DNA of 64,000 nt from PALSA-600 sp963842335 (GTDB lineage: Bacteria; Actinomycetota; Thermoleophilia; Gaiellales; Gaiellaceae), in assembly GCA_963842335.1 (NCBI GenBank), contig CAWJGF010000010.1:372001-436000 (forward strand), given 5' to 3'. Below the pieces are notes generated by a model, which worked only from the letters and a program-made list of their open reading frames with translations, was not told the DNA's origin and searched no databases. Shown piece after piece: positions 16,689-24,714 of this stretch; within the stretch, counting starts at the first letter, position 1; each line of letters opens with the position of its first letter. Both the position numbers and the translations under genes were made by a program.

Positions 16689-16718
16689 GAGAAGCCGCCC
16701 CCAGAGGGCGGTTTTCTC
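16689..16718 (+). terminator. Terminator after tRNA-Leu
   Basis: GAGAA-CCGCCC pairs with GGGCGG-TTCTC around a short loop, and TTTT is built into the 3' arm. It starts five bases after the tRNA and precedes the lexA promoter. Confidence 0.8.
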
Positions 16719-16742
16719 GTCGGGGCCACGCTCGAAGATCTT

Positions 16743-16790
16743 TTGACACCGTCCGCAGGAGTCTCTACTCTGAGTGCGAACACACGTTCG
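16743..16790 (+). promoter_or_regulatory. lexA promoter with SOS box
   Basis: TTGACA (16743-16748), a 17-bp spacer and TACTCT (16766-16771) form a near-consensus promoter. The perfect palindrome CGAACACACGTTCG (16777-16790) begins five bases after the -10 box. It matches the GAAC-N4-GTTC LexA operator known from Actinobacteria and Firmicutes. LexA bound here would block initiation of its own gene. Confidence 0.92.
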
Positions 16791-16818
16791 ACCCCAGTCC
16801 GCAACCTCGGAGGCTCGC

Positions 16819-17451
16819 GTGCTCACGGCCCGTCAACAGGAGATCTGGAATTACCTCGTCGAGTACGTCGACCAGCACGGCTATCCGCCGACCGTGCGTG
16901 AGATCGGCGAACACGTCGGGCTCGCTTCTCCGTCGACCGTGCACGCGCACCTCGCCAACCTGGAACGCGCAGGCCTCCTCCGCCGCGACCCGACGAAGCC
17001 GCGCGCCCTCGAGCTGATCGGCCGCGAGCGCCGCGACGCCGAACCGGCAATGGCGCTCGTCGAGCAACACGACGTCTCGCGTTTGCCACTGCTCGGCGAG
17101 ATTGCGGCCGGCGGTCCGATGCTGGCCGAGCAGAACATCGAGGAGTACCTGCCGATGCCCAGTTCCGCCAAGGGCGACTTCCTGCTCCGCGTCAAGGGCG
17201 AGTCGATGATCGAGGCGGGGATCCTCGACGGCGACCTCGTGATCGTGAAGACGGCGCAGGACGCGCGTAACGGCGAGATCGTCGTGGCGCTCGCGGGCGA
17301 CGACGAGGGCGCAGACGAGGCGACGGTCAAGACGTTCTACCGCGAGAAGGGCCGCGTGCGGCTGCAGCCCGAGAACGCGTCGCTGGAGCCGATCTATGCC
17401 AAGCATGTGCAGATTCTCGGACGCGTCGTCGGAGTCTTCCGGGAGCTGTGA
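16819..17451 (+). CDS. lexA: LexA SOS repressor/autoprotease
   Basis: The 210-residue protein has the N-terminal winged helix (LTARQQEIWNYLVEYVDQHG, with TVREIGEHVG as the recognition region). It has the self-cleavage site Ala97-Gly98, catalytic Ser129 in KGESMIEAG and catalytic Lys171 in VKTFYRE. The GTG start is preceded by CGGAGG at a proper distance. RecA filaments stimulate self-cleavage and release SOS genes. The SOS box in its promoter shows autoregulation. Confidence 0.97.
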   Translation: MLTARQQEIWNYLVEYVDQHGYPPTVREIGEHVGLASPSTVHAHLANLERAGLLRRDPTKPRALELIGRERRDAEPAMALVEQHDVSRLPLLGEIAAGGPMLAEQNIEEYLPMPSSAKGDFLLRVKGESMIEAGILDGDLVIVKTAQDARNGEIVVALAGDDEGADEATVKTFYREKGRVRLQPENASLEPIYAKHVQILGRVVGVFREL

Positions 17452-17455
17452 GCCG

Positions 17456-17659
17456 GTGAGCAACCTCGCCGCCTTTGCCCGCACGCTCGACCAGGAACTG
17501 GTCGCCCTCCTGCGCGGGGCATCGCTCGAATGCCTCGCCTGCGGCGAGTTCGTGATGCATGCGCGCGGCAGCAGCGTGTTCTGTCCGGAGTGCTCGAGCC
17601 AACTTGTCGACGAGGGCGCGCTCGAAGACGCACTGCCGATCGGGGCGAAAGCCGGCTGA
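17456..17659 (+). CDS. Small zinc-ribbon protein downstream of lexA
   Basis: This 67-residue protein has CLAC and CPEC pairs about 20 residues apart, forming a zinc ribbon behind a helical N-terminus (SNLAAFARTLDQELVALLRG). The GTG start lies five bases after the lexA stop, so it is co-transcribed with lexA and would be SOS-induced. The function is unknown. Confidence 0.8.
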   Translation: MSNLAAFARTLDQELVALLRGASLECLACGEFVMHARGSSVFCPECSSQLVDEGALEDALPIGAKAG

Positions 17660-17679
17660 ACGGGGGATAGACTGAACGG

Positions 17680-18009
17680 CGCAGGCCGGGTGACCGCGTG
17701 TGGCTGCTTCGGTAGCCGCTCGAGGAAAGTCCGGACACCACAGGGCAGGACGCTGGCGCAAGGCCAGGCGGCGAAAGCTGACGGAAAGTGGAACAGAAAG
17801 GAAACCGCCACCGGCAGATCTCCGGAGCTGCCGGCGGTAAGGGTGAAATGGTGGGGTAAGAGCCCACCAGCGTCGCGGTGACGCGGCGGCTTGCCAAACC
17901 CCGTCCGGTGCAAGGCGAACAGGGCCCGTCATCAGGTTGCCCACCGAGGGCCCGGGTAGCTGCCAAGAGGGATGGTCATCCAAGACAGAATCCGGCTTAC
18001 AGGCCTGCT
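17680..18009 (+). ncRNA. rnpB: RNase P RNA, bacterial class A
   Basis: The molecule contains the conserved core GAGGAAAGTCCGGAC (from 17721) and the 3' core ACAGAATCCGGCTTAC (from 17985). Helix P1 is formed by GCAGGCC (17681-17687) with GGCCTGC (18002-18008). It is the catalytic RNA that matures tRNA 5' ends. A TAGACT -10 box at 17668-17673 lies seven bases upstream of the predicted 5' end. Confidence 0.97.
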
Positions 18010-18012
18010 ACG

Positions 18013-18040
18013 GAGAAAGCCCCGGAGACGGGGCTTTCTC
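18013..18040 (+). terminator. Terminator of rnpB
   Basis: GAGAAAGCCCC and GGGGCTTTCTC form an 11-bp perfect stem with a 6-nt loop directly after the RNase P RNA. Confidence 0.85.
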
Positions 18041-18071
18041 TATGGTTGCTTCGCTCGAGCCGTCCTGAGCG

Positions 18072-19043
18072 TCACTCGCGAACAGCGAGGACGGTCTTCC
18101 CTTCGACATGGCCTGCTTCGAGGCGACGGTGTGCCTCGGCGGCATCCGCGAGCTTGTACACGCTGCCGACGATCGGCTTCAGCCTGCCTGCCTCGATCAG
18201 GTCGCGGAGCTCGTCGAACAGGGTGCGGTCTGCGCGGTTCAGCAAGACGCCGTGCACGGTGATGTTCCGGTCGAGCACGAGGTCGAGGTCGCCCGTGAGT
18301 TCGACGATCGTCGCTGCCCGTGCCCCCTCGCGCAGCCACGGGAGGCTGTGCGAGATGCAGTCCCCGCCGACGAGATCGACGACCGCGTCGAACTCGCCGC
18401 CTGCCCGTTCGCTCGCGGTCTCGATCGCGTCGTGGTCGCGATAGTCGACTGTCGCGGCGGCGCCGAGTCGAAGAAGCAGCTCGTGGTGGGGCCGGCTTGC
18501 GAGCGCAATCGCGTGGCCACCGGCTGCGGCGGCCAGTTGGACTGCGAACAGCCCGACCCCGCCTCCGCCGCCGTGAACGAGCACGCGCTCCCCATGCTCG
18601 ATGCAGAGGCGCCGATTGATCATCGTGTGCGCGGTGCCGCCCGCCAGAGGCACCGCTGCCGCTTCGACGTGAGAGAGATTCGACGGCTTGCGCGCAACGG
18701 TGTCCGCATCCGCGACATGGAGCTCGGCGTACGTCCCGGCTGCGCCGTTCGTAAAGGCCCTGCCGTTCCGGAACGGGGCCGCGCCGTAGACCTCGTCGCC
18801 GAGCTCCCATTCCCGGACGTCAGCGCCGATGGCGTCGACGACGCCTGAGAAGTCGGAACCGAGGATCGCCGGCAGACTCAGGTTCGCCCAGGAGCCGTCA
18901 GCGCGGTTACCCGCATCGACCGGATTGACGCCCGCAGCGTGCACGGCGACCCGGACCTGGCGAGGCCCCGGAACCGGGTCGGGAACCTCACTCGGCTCGA
19001 GCACGCCTGGGCCACCGAAGCTACGGATGACGACAGCGCGCAT
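18072..19043 (-). CDS. Zinc-independent MDR oxidoreductase (quinone reductase-like)
   Basis: The 323-residue medium-chain dehydrogenase/reductase has the N-terminal GroES-like domain (VHAAGVNPVDAGNRADG, PAILGSDFSGVVDAIGADV). It also has a Rossmann motif GGGGGVGLFAVQLA. The catalytic zinc ligands of alcohol dehydrogenases are absent, which places it with NADPH:quinone reductases and related enoyl reductases. The substrate is unknown. The ATG is preceded by TACGCT at eight bases. Confidence 0.88.
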   Translation of the reverse strand: MRAVVIRSFGGPGVLEPSEVPDPVPGPRQVRVAVHAAGVNPVDAGNRADGSWANLSLPAILGSDFSGVVDAIGADVREWELGDEVYGAAPFRNGRAFTNGAAGTYAELHVADADTVARKPSNLSHVEAAAVPLAGGTAHTMINRRLCIEHGERVLVHGGGGGVGLFAVQLAAAAGGHAIALASRPHHELLLRLGAAATVDYRDHDAIETASERAGGEFDAVVDLVGGDCISHSLPWLREGARAATIVELTGDLDLVLDRNITVHGVLLNRADRTLFDELRDLIEAGRLKPIVGSVYKLADAAEAHRRLEAGHVEGKTVLAVRE

Positions 19044-19079
19044 TCGACCTGAGCGTAGTCGTCGAACGTTGCCGGCGAG

Positions 19080-20453
19080 CTACCCGCGCAGCAGCACTTC
19101 GAGCGCTGTTCCCGAGCCCGGCACCGAGCTCAGGGTGAGTGCGCCGCCGATCGATGCGGCGCGCTCACGCATGTTCCGCAAGCCTTGGCCCGTCTCCGCC
19201 TCGTCGGCGTCGAACCCGGTGCCGTCGTCGCGGAGCGCGACGAAGCGCCCACCCGAACGCTCGCCGATCTCGACCCAGGCGTGGAGTGCGCCCGCGTGCT
19301 GCCGCGCATTCGCGAGCCCCTCCTGCACGATCCGAAAGAGCTCGATCTGCTCGTCCGGCCCGAGCTTGATCGCAGGATCGATCTCGAGCTCGACCTCGAG
19401 TGCGCCGTCGGCCGTCAGGAAGTCGACGTAGCGGCGAAGGGCTGAGTCGAACGGTGCGCGTCCCGATGCCGACGAGAGCGCGAGAATCGCGTACCTCGCC
19501 TCTTGCTGTGCGGCCAGTGCGGCTTCCTTCAAAGGCGGCACGGTCGTCGCGACGTCGGCGCCGTTCTCGAGCATCGACGCGTGCGTCGAGATCGCGAAGA
19601 GATATTGAGCGAGTCCGTCATGGATGTCGCGCGCGACCCGCGCGCGCTCTTCGGCAACTGCACGCCCGAACTCTGATGCCCGGATCGCTCGCCAGACACC
19701 CACGAGCAATACCCCGTACGCCAGGAGCCGCAGCCAGTCGCCCTGCGACACGTCGCCGACATGAACGAGCGGCGTGAGGAGGAAGTGCAGCGACGAGAAG
19801 AGCATCAGCGTCGCGCCGAGCGCCAGCCAGCGGTCGAGGTCCTCGCCGGTCACGCGGAAGTGATTCGAGAACCCGATGACAGCGAGCAAGGTCAGAAGAC
19901 TCTGGATCGCGAGTGCTCCCGTGAGGGAGGGCGGCACCTGGAGGTCGAAGGAAGAGTTGTTCGTCGGCAGCGTCAGCCCGAGCGTGTGCGATGCGGCCCC
20001 GAGGACGATGAGACACCCACTCGCCGCGACGAGCACGTTGATGAGCACGAACTTGCGGCGCTGGATCCTTCCGCCCACGAACGGCGCAACCGCGATGAGC
20101 GCCCAGCCGAGGATGCGACCGATGATCGCGGCCCAGAGCTCGGTGCGGCGCGCCTCACTCTCTGGGATGCTCGGCACGACCGAGAACGCGAGCCACGACA
20201 CCGAGGTGACGAAGAAGCCGGTGCACAGGAAGAGGTCGAAGCGCCGCCCTTCGACTGCGAAGCGTGTTCCGCTGAGCAGTGCCACGAGGAAGCCGGCGAG
20301 CATGAAGATCGTTGCAAGGACGAGTTTCAACTCGGGCAGCGAATACGGGTGCCGGAGGGTCGGGTAGGCGAGCGCCAGGGCAAGGGTGACCCCGAGCAGG
20401 GCGAACAGCAGCACCAGTCCCCACAGGAAGGCTTCGAAGCGATCGTGATGCAT
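19080..20453 (-). CDS. Membrane sensor histidine kinase, NarL/DesK type
   Basis: The N-terminal half contains about seven or eight transmembrane helices. It is followed by a HisKA_3 dimerisation domain with the phospho-acceptor His in ARDIHDGLAQYLF (near residue 278) and an HATPase_c domain with NARQHAG and GTGFD boxes. I start at ATG 20453 because GATACT lies seven bases upstream; ATG 20471 is the alternative. It is divergent from the response regulator at 20486, and the two form a two-component pair. The 7TM-type input suggests a ligand or membrane signal, which is unknown. Confidence 0.88.
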   Translation of the reverse strand: MHHDRFEAFLWGLVLLFALLGVTLALALAYPTLRHPYSLPELKLVLATIFMLAGFLVALLSGTRFAVEGRRFDLFLCTGFFVTSVSWLAFSVVPSIPESEARRTELWAAIIGRILGWALIAVAPFVGGRIQRRKFVLINVLVAASGCLIVLGAASHTLGLTLPTNNSSFDLQVPPSLTGALAIQSLLTLLAVIGFSNHFRVTGEDLDRWLALGATLMLFSSLHFLLTPLVHVGDVSQGDWLRLLAYGVLLVGVWRAIRASEFGRAVAEERARVARDIHDGLAQYLFAISTHASMLENGADVATTVPPLKEAALAAQQEARYAILALSSASGRAPFDSALRRYVDFLTADGALEVELEIDPAIKLGPDEQIELFRIVQEGLANARQHAGALHAWVEIGERSGGRFVALRDDGTGFDADEAETGQGLRNMRERAASIGGALTLSSVPGSGTALEVLLRG

Positions 20454-20485
20454 AACCGGCAGTATCGGCACAATCTCAACTACGC

Positions 20486-21124
20486 ATGACGGAGCGCATC
20501 CTGATCGTCGACGACCACCCCCTCACTCGGGAGGCTCTCGCAGGCCTTCTGGCCCAGAACGGGTTCGACGTCGTCGGGCAGGCCGCGAGCGGCGAGGAGG
20601 CGATCGCACAGGTGCAGGAGTTGCATCCCGACCTCGTGCTCCTCGATCTCTCGATGCCCGATATGGATGGGCTGACGGCGCTCCCGAAGCTGCATGACGC
20701 GGCTCCGAAGACCGAGATCGTCGTTCTGACGGCGTCCGAGGACGAGTCGAACCTTCTCGGAGCGATCCGCGCAGGGGCCGCCGGCTACCTGTTGAAGAGC
20801 GAGCCCCCCGAGCGGATCGTCGCGTTCCTGCGCGGCGTCGCCCAGGGGGAGGCCGCACTCTCCGGAGCTGTCGCGCGCCAGTTGCTCGACCAGGTGCGCG
20901 AAGGAGGCTCGCGCACCACGACCGTTCCCGATTCGGTCGCGAAGGCGCTCTCGGCGCGCGAGCTCGAGGTGCTGTTGCTTCTCGACCGCCACCTGAGCAC
21001 AGACGAGATTGCCGCCCGGCTCTTCATCTCCGAGCACACCGTCCGCTCGCACGTGAAGAGCCTGCTCGCGAAGCTCGGCGTGTCGTCCCGCCGCGAAGCG
21101 CTCGCCAAGCTCGCCGGCGAGTGA
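20486..21124 (+). CDS. NarL/FixJ-type response regulator
   Basis: The 212-residue protein has a receiver domain (Asp9, Asp10, phospho-acceptor Asp54 in LVLLDLSMPDMDG, Lys near 105 in GYLLKSE). A LuxR-type HTH follows (LSARELEVLLLLDRHLSTDEIAARLFISEHTVRSHVKSLL at about residues 152-191). Its cognate kinase is the divergent gene at 19080-20453; only about 32 bp separate the starts, so promoter control is probably mutual. Confidence 0.93.
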   Translation: MTERILIVDDHPLTREALAGLLAQNGFDVVGQAASGEEAIAQVQELHPDLVLLDLSMPDMDGLTALPKLHDAAPKTEIVVLTASEDESNLLGAIRAGAAGYLLKSEPPERIVAFLRGVAQGEAALSGAVARQLLDQVREGGSRTTTVPDSVAKALSARELEVLLLLDRHLSTDEIAARLFISEHTVRSHVKSLLAKLGVSSRREALAKLAGE

Positions 21125-21128
21125 CGGA

Positions 21129-21896
21129 TCAGTCGCCGGCCGCGTCGAAGCCCGCGAGAGCGGCGCCGACGAGCTCGGGCAACGTGCGGAGGTTGTAGCC
21201 GCCTTCGAGCACGGCGGCGACGCGCGGCGCCAGTCGCCCGGATCGCTGCGCGAGCTCTTGAAACCCACCGGCCGTCAGCTCCATGTCTGCGAGGGGGTCG
21301 TCGACATGCGCGTCGAAGCCGGCCGAGACGAGCAGCAGGTCGGGCGCGAAGCGCTCCACCGCCCGTTCGACGGTGGGCCACGCATCGAGGTAGTCGCTAT
21401 CTCCTGAGCCGGCGGGCAGGGGGATGTTCACGAGCGTCTCGCCCTGCTCGTACGGGCCACCGCTGCCCGGGTAGAGCGGCCATTGGTGGACCGACACGAA
21501 GAGGATCGAGTCGTCGTTCCGCACGATCTGTTGGGTTCCGTTGCCGTGGTGCACGTCCCAGTCGACGATCGCCACGCGCTCGATGCCGAGCTCGGCCTGG
21601 GCCCACCGCGCCGCGATCGCGACAGAGTCGAAGAGACAGAATCCCATCGCGCGGTTCTCCTCCGCGTGATGGCCGGGCGGTCGCGCGAGCGCAAAACCGC
21701 CACGGCGCACCGCCTCGATCGCTGCGCCGGCGGCGAGCGCCGCTGCGGCGAACGTCGTCTCGGTGCACAAGGTGTCGTCGTCGATCGGCCCGCGCGTCGC
21801 GCGCACCTGTTCGAGCAAGCGTTGTGTGTGGCACCGCAAGATGTCGCCCTCGGTCGCGCTCGCGCATTCGACGAATGAGAAATGCTCGTGCAGCAC
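21129..21896 (-). CDS. Histone deacetylase family protein, 5' end uncertain
   Basis: The HDAC/AcuC/AphA fold is shown by RPPGHHAEENRAMGFCLFDS, VAIVDWDVHHGNGTQ, SVHQWPLYPGSGG and SAGFDAHVDDPLADM. These include the zinc ligands Asp, His and Asp. Such bacterial enzymes deacetylate acetoin-pathway acetyl-CoA synthetase or acetylpolyamines. The GTG at 21896 is the first standard start. However, the same frame upstream (to about 21968) codes for VVSHEAFARLHPTGSHPESQ, the conserved HDAC N-terminus with H-x-TG-x-HPE. No ATG, GTG or TTG precedes it before the stop at 22019. The gene therefore uses an unusual start or has suffered a 5' frameshift. Confidence 0.85.
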   Translation of the reverse strand: MLHEHFSFVECASATEGDILRCHTQRLLEQVRATRGPIDDDTLCTETTFAAAALAAGAAIEAVRRGGFALARPPGHHAEENRAMGFCLFDSVAIAARWAQAELGIERVAIVDWDVHHGNGTQQIVRNDDSILFVSVHQWPLYPGSGGPYEQGETLVNIPLPAGSGDSDYLDAWPTVERAVERFAPDLLLVSAGFDAHVDDPLADMELTAGGFQELAQRSGRLAPRVAAVLEGGYNLRTLPELVGAALAGFDAAGD

Positions 21897-21961
21897 GTCG
21901 ATGCGCCGCTGCGATTCGGGATGCGACCCGGTCGGATGCAGGCGCGCGAACGCTTCGTGAC

Positions 21962-22045
21962 TTACGACGTCGATGAGTGGATCGCCTCGATCGACAAGTC
22001 GCCGCCGGCGATCGCATCAGTCGCTCTGCGCAGCCACGCGTCCAT
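21962..22045 (-). CDS. 27-codon upstream frame, possible true 5' end of HDAC gene
   Basis: A short frame starts at ATG 22045 (MDAWLRRATDAIAGGDLS...) and ends at TAA 21962, overlapping the HDAC N-terminal frame in a different phase. A TATGCT box lies eight bases before the ATG, the usual leaderless arrangement here, and codon third positions are GC-rich. It may be the original start of the HDAC gene separated by a one-base shift, or a short leader peptide. Confidence 0.3.
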   Translation of the reverse strand: MDAWLRRATDAIAGGDLSIEAIHSSTS

Positions 22046-22095
22046 CGGACGTGAGCATAGACGGCGCATCGCAGACAGGCCGGTACGGTTCGTGC

Positions 22096-24714
22096 ATGCC
22101 GCGCGCGCTCTGGGTCAAGGCACCGTTCGTGCTCGGGCGACACCGTTCCGTACTCCTCGCCGTCGTGTGCGCGTCGTTCCTCGTCGCGCTCGCCGCGGCG
22201 TCCGCGCCTCTCCTTCGGGCCGGGGCGGAGAGCGAGGCGCTGAAGGGCAAGCTGCAGCAGTTGAGCCCCCTCGCGGCCGGGCTGACGATCGAGACCCGAG
22301 GTTCGAGAGACAGGAACATCGCCGCGGGGGACGAGGCGCGCCGCGGCGCGGCCGTGCGCCTCGCGGAGTCGCTGCCGTTCGTCGAAGCGCCCCTCCTGAC
22401 GACGACGACGGACGCGCAAGTCAGCGGCTCGGCGCGATACGGCGGCCGCCCGGACGAGGTCGTACCGATGGCCCGCACCGGCGCGATGGCGCACGTTCAC
22501 CGCCTGTCGGGCAACGGTCACGGCGCATGGGTTGCAGCGAGCGTCGCGCGCCTTGCAAGCGTTCGGCCCGGCGGGAAGATCGGCCTCGAGCCGATTTCCG
22601 AGGGGAGCAGCTTGCCGGTCTATCGCCTGCCCGTCGGCGCCGTGTACCTCCCCCTCGACCAGGATCTTGACAACCCATACTGGGTCAACTTCCTCGCGCG
22701 CATTCGGTCGTCGAGCTCCGACCCTCCGCCGCTTCCCACGTTTCTCCTGATGAGCCCAGCCGATCTCTACCGCACCGCGCGGCTGACGAACGGTGGTTCC
22801 GTCGCGAACGTGTTCGAGCTTCCGATTGCCGCGGGCTCTATGACTCCCGCACGAGCCAAAGAGGTTGCCGTGCGGTTTGCTGCCCTTCGCCACCGCCTGT
22901 CGCTGCCAACGCCATTCGCCCGCGAGCTCGGCTGCCCGTGCCGGTCGTCGTCATCGATCGAGGATGCGGTCACGCTCGCCCAGCAGAGCGTCGCCGCTCT
23001 GACGCCCGTCATCTCGCTGCTCGCCGGATTCGCCGCGGTCATCGCCATCGGCTCCGCGTTCGTCGCAGGAGTGTTCAACACCCGGCGCCGTAGTGCGGAG
23101 GCACGGCTGTCGGTCGTGGGCGGCGAGGCGCGTGGCGTCTATGGAGTCCGTCTCGTCCTCGAGGCGCTCCTACCGTCACTTGCCGGCGCTGCTGCCGGCA
23201 TATCCGTGGCGGTGGGGCTGACGCGGGAGCTCACGCCGAAGGGCACGATCGACGGGTCGGTGCTTCACTCGGCGCTCGTTTACTCGTCCGGTGCAGTCTT
23301 GGTCGCGATCGTTGCGATCGCCCTCGGCGGCTTCGCCGCCCGGGGGCCTGCGATCGAACGGCCGCGCAAGCGCTCGTCGCTCTTCCGGATGCCATGGGAG
23401 CTGCCGGTGCTGATCGCCGCAGCAATCTCCTACGTTCTTGTCGAGAACGGCGGCGGGCTCGTGAAGGACCCGACGATCGGCGCCCATCCGCGCTTGATCG
23501 TGCTGCTCTTTCCACTCCTCCTGGCGGCGGGGATTGCGGGTGTCGCCTCCCGTGCTGCTCGCTGGGCCGTGCGACGTCGCGCGATTGCGTCGGACATCGT
23601 CTTCCTCGCCTTGCGCCGCCTCGCCGCGGCGCGTGCCCTACTCGTCCTGCTGACGGTGACGGCCGCGGTCGCGGCTGCGGCGGTGACATTCGCCGAAGTG
23701 CTCCGAAGCTCTCTCGACTCGAACAGCTCCGAGAAGGCGTATGTCGCGAACGGTGCCGACGTGCAGGGACTCATCGACCCCGCGAAGACCGTCCGGCAGA
23801 ACTTCCCCTTTCGTGCAACGAAGGTTGCGGAGAGCTTCGACAGCGCAACGCTCTCCGACGGCACGGGCGTCGAGTTGCTCGCCGTCGATCCCCTCGCGCT
23901 TCGAGACGTGATGCACTGGCCTTGGGCCGGCGATCCGCGCGGGGCCCTCGCCCGACTTGCGACCTCGAATGCATCGTTGCCCGCGATCGCGGTCGCTGCG
24001 GGAGGGCGGCCCGAGGCCATCTGGCTCGACGGCAAGCGCGTACCGCTGCACGTTGTCGCGAGCTTGTCCGCGTTCCCCGGGATGGCGGCCAACCAGCCGA
24101 TGCTCGTCGTGCCGGCAAAGCGGCTTGCGCAGGCGGCTACCGCGGTCGGCGTTGAGAGCCCGGCAGGAGGTGCGTACACATACGTGTGGGCCCGCGGTGA
24201 CCCTCGGCCGGTCGAGACCGCCCTCGCGAGCTCGGCGCTCGCCCCGACGTTCTTCACCACCGTCGATCACTTCCTGCTGAACGCCGATCTGACGACCGCG
24301 TCGCGCACGTACGCCTTCCTGCGGGTGGTCGCCCTCGGAGCAGCAGTGATCGCCTTCATCGCGCTCATCCTCTACCTGTATGCGCGGGGACGGTCGCAGC
24401 TCGTGACGTCGGCGTTTCTCGTTCGTATGGGTCTCGGGCGCTCGCGACAGGCTGCGTCGGTCGCGCTCGAGGCCGCGGCACTGGTTGCGTTTTCCGTCGC
24501 CGTCGGCGCGGGGTCGGCATTGCTTGCAGCGTCGCCGGTCGTCGCGCGGGTCGATCCGTTGCCGCTCTACCCACCGGCTGCCACTCTCGTTGTGCCGTGG
24601 CTCGAGCTCGGATGGTCGCTCTGCCTGCTCGTGATCGTGGCGGCAGCAGCAGGAGCAGCCGCGAGCGCGCTCACCACGCAGTCCGAGCTCGGCGAGGCGT
24701 TGCGCGTTGCCTGA
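22096..24714 (+). CDS. Large FtsX-like ABC permease
   Basis: The 872-residue protein has an N-terminal transmembrane helix, a big extracytoplasmic region, a cluster of helices near residues 310-500, a second extracytoplasmic region and three C-terminal helices. This is the duplicated FtsX arrangement of MacB/LolE-type mechanotransmission permeases. The ATG at 22096 follows TACGGT by six bases. It overlaps the next gene, a fused double ATPase, by 8 bp. Such systems handle lipoproteins, peptides or envelope signals and do not transport through a classical channel. The substrate is unknown. Confidence 0.85.
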   Translation: MPRALWVKAPFVLGRHRSVLLAVVCASFLVALAAASAPLLRAGAESEALKGKLQQLSPLAAGLTIETRGSRDRNIAAGDEARRGAAVRLAESLPFVEAPLLTTTTDAQVSGSARYGGRPDEVVPMARTGAMAHVHRLSGNGHGAWVAASVARLASVRPGGKIGLEPISEGSSLPVYRLPVGAVYLPLDQDLDNPYWVNFLARIRSSSSDPPPLPTFLLMSPADLYRTARLTNGGSVANVFELPIAAGSMTPARAKEVAVRFAALRHRLSLPTPFARELGCPCRSSSSIEDAVTLAQQSVAALTPVISLLAGFAAVIAIGSAFVAGVFNTRRRSAEARLSVVGGEARGVYGVRLVLEALLPSLAGAAAGISVAVGLTRELTPKGTIDGSVLHSALVYSSGAVLVAIVAIALGGFAARGPAIERPRKRSSLFRMPWELPVLIAAAISYVLVENGGGLVKDPTIGAHPRLIVLLFPLLLAAGIAGVASRAARWAVRRRAIASDIVFLALRRLAAARALLVLLTVTAAVAAAAVTFAEVLRSSLDSNSSEKAYVANGADVQGLIDPAKTVRQNFPFRATKVAESFDSATLSDGTGVELLAVDPLALRDVMHWPWAGDPRGALARLATSNASLPAIAVAAGGRPEAIWLDGKRVPLHVVASLSAFPGMAANQPMLVVPAKRLAQAATAVGVESPAGGAYTYVWARGDPRPVETALASSALAPTFFTTVDHFLLNADLTTASRTYAFLRVVALGAAVIAFIALILYLYARGRSQLVTSAFLVRMGLGRSRQAASVALEAAALVAFSVAVGAGSALLAASPVVARVDPLPLYPPAATLVVPWLELGWSLCLLVIVAAAAGAAASALTTQSELGEALRVA

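Noticed and set aside
21397..22893. 498-codon minus-strand frame over the HDAC and FtsX genes
   Set aside because: It is out of phase with the HDAC motifs and gives Arg/Ala-rich low-complexity protein, typical of antisense frames in high-GC DNA.
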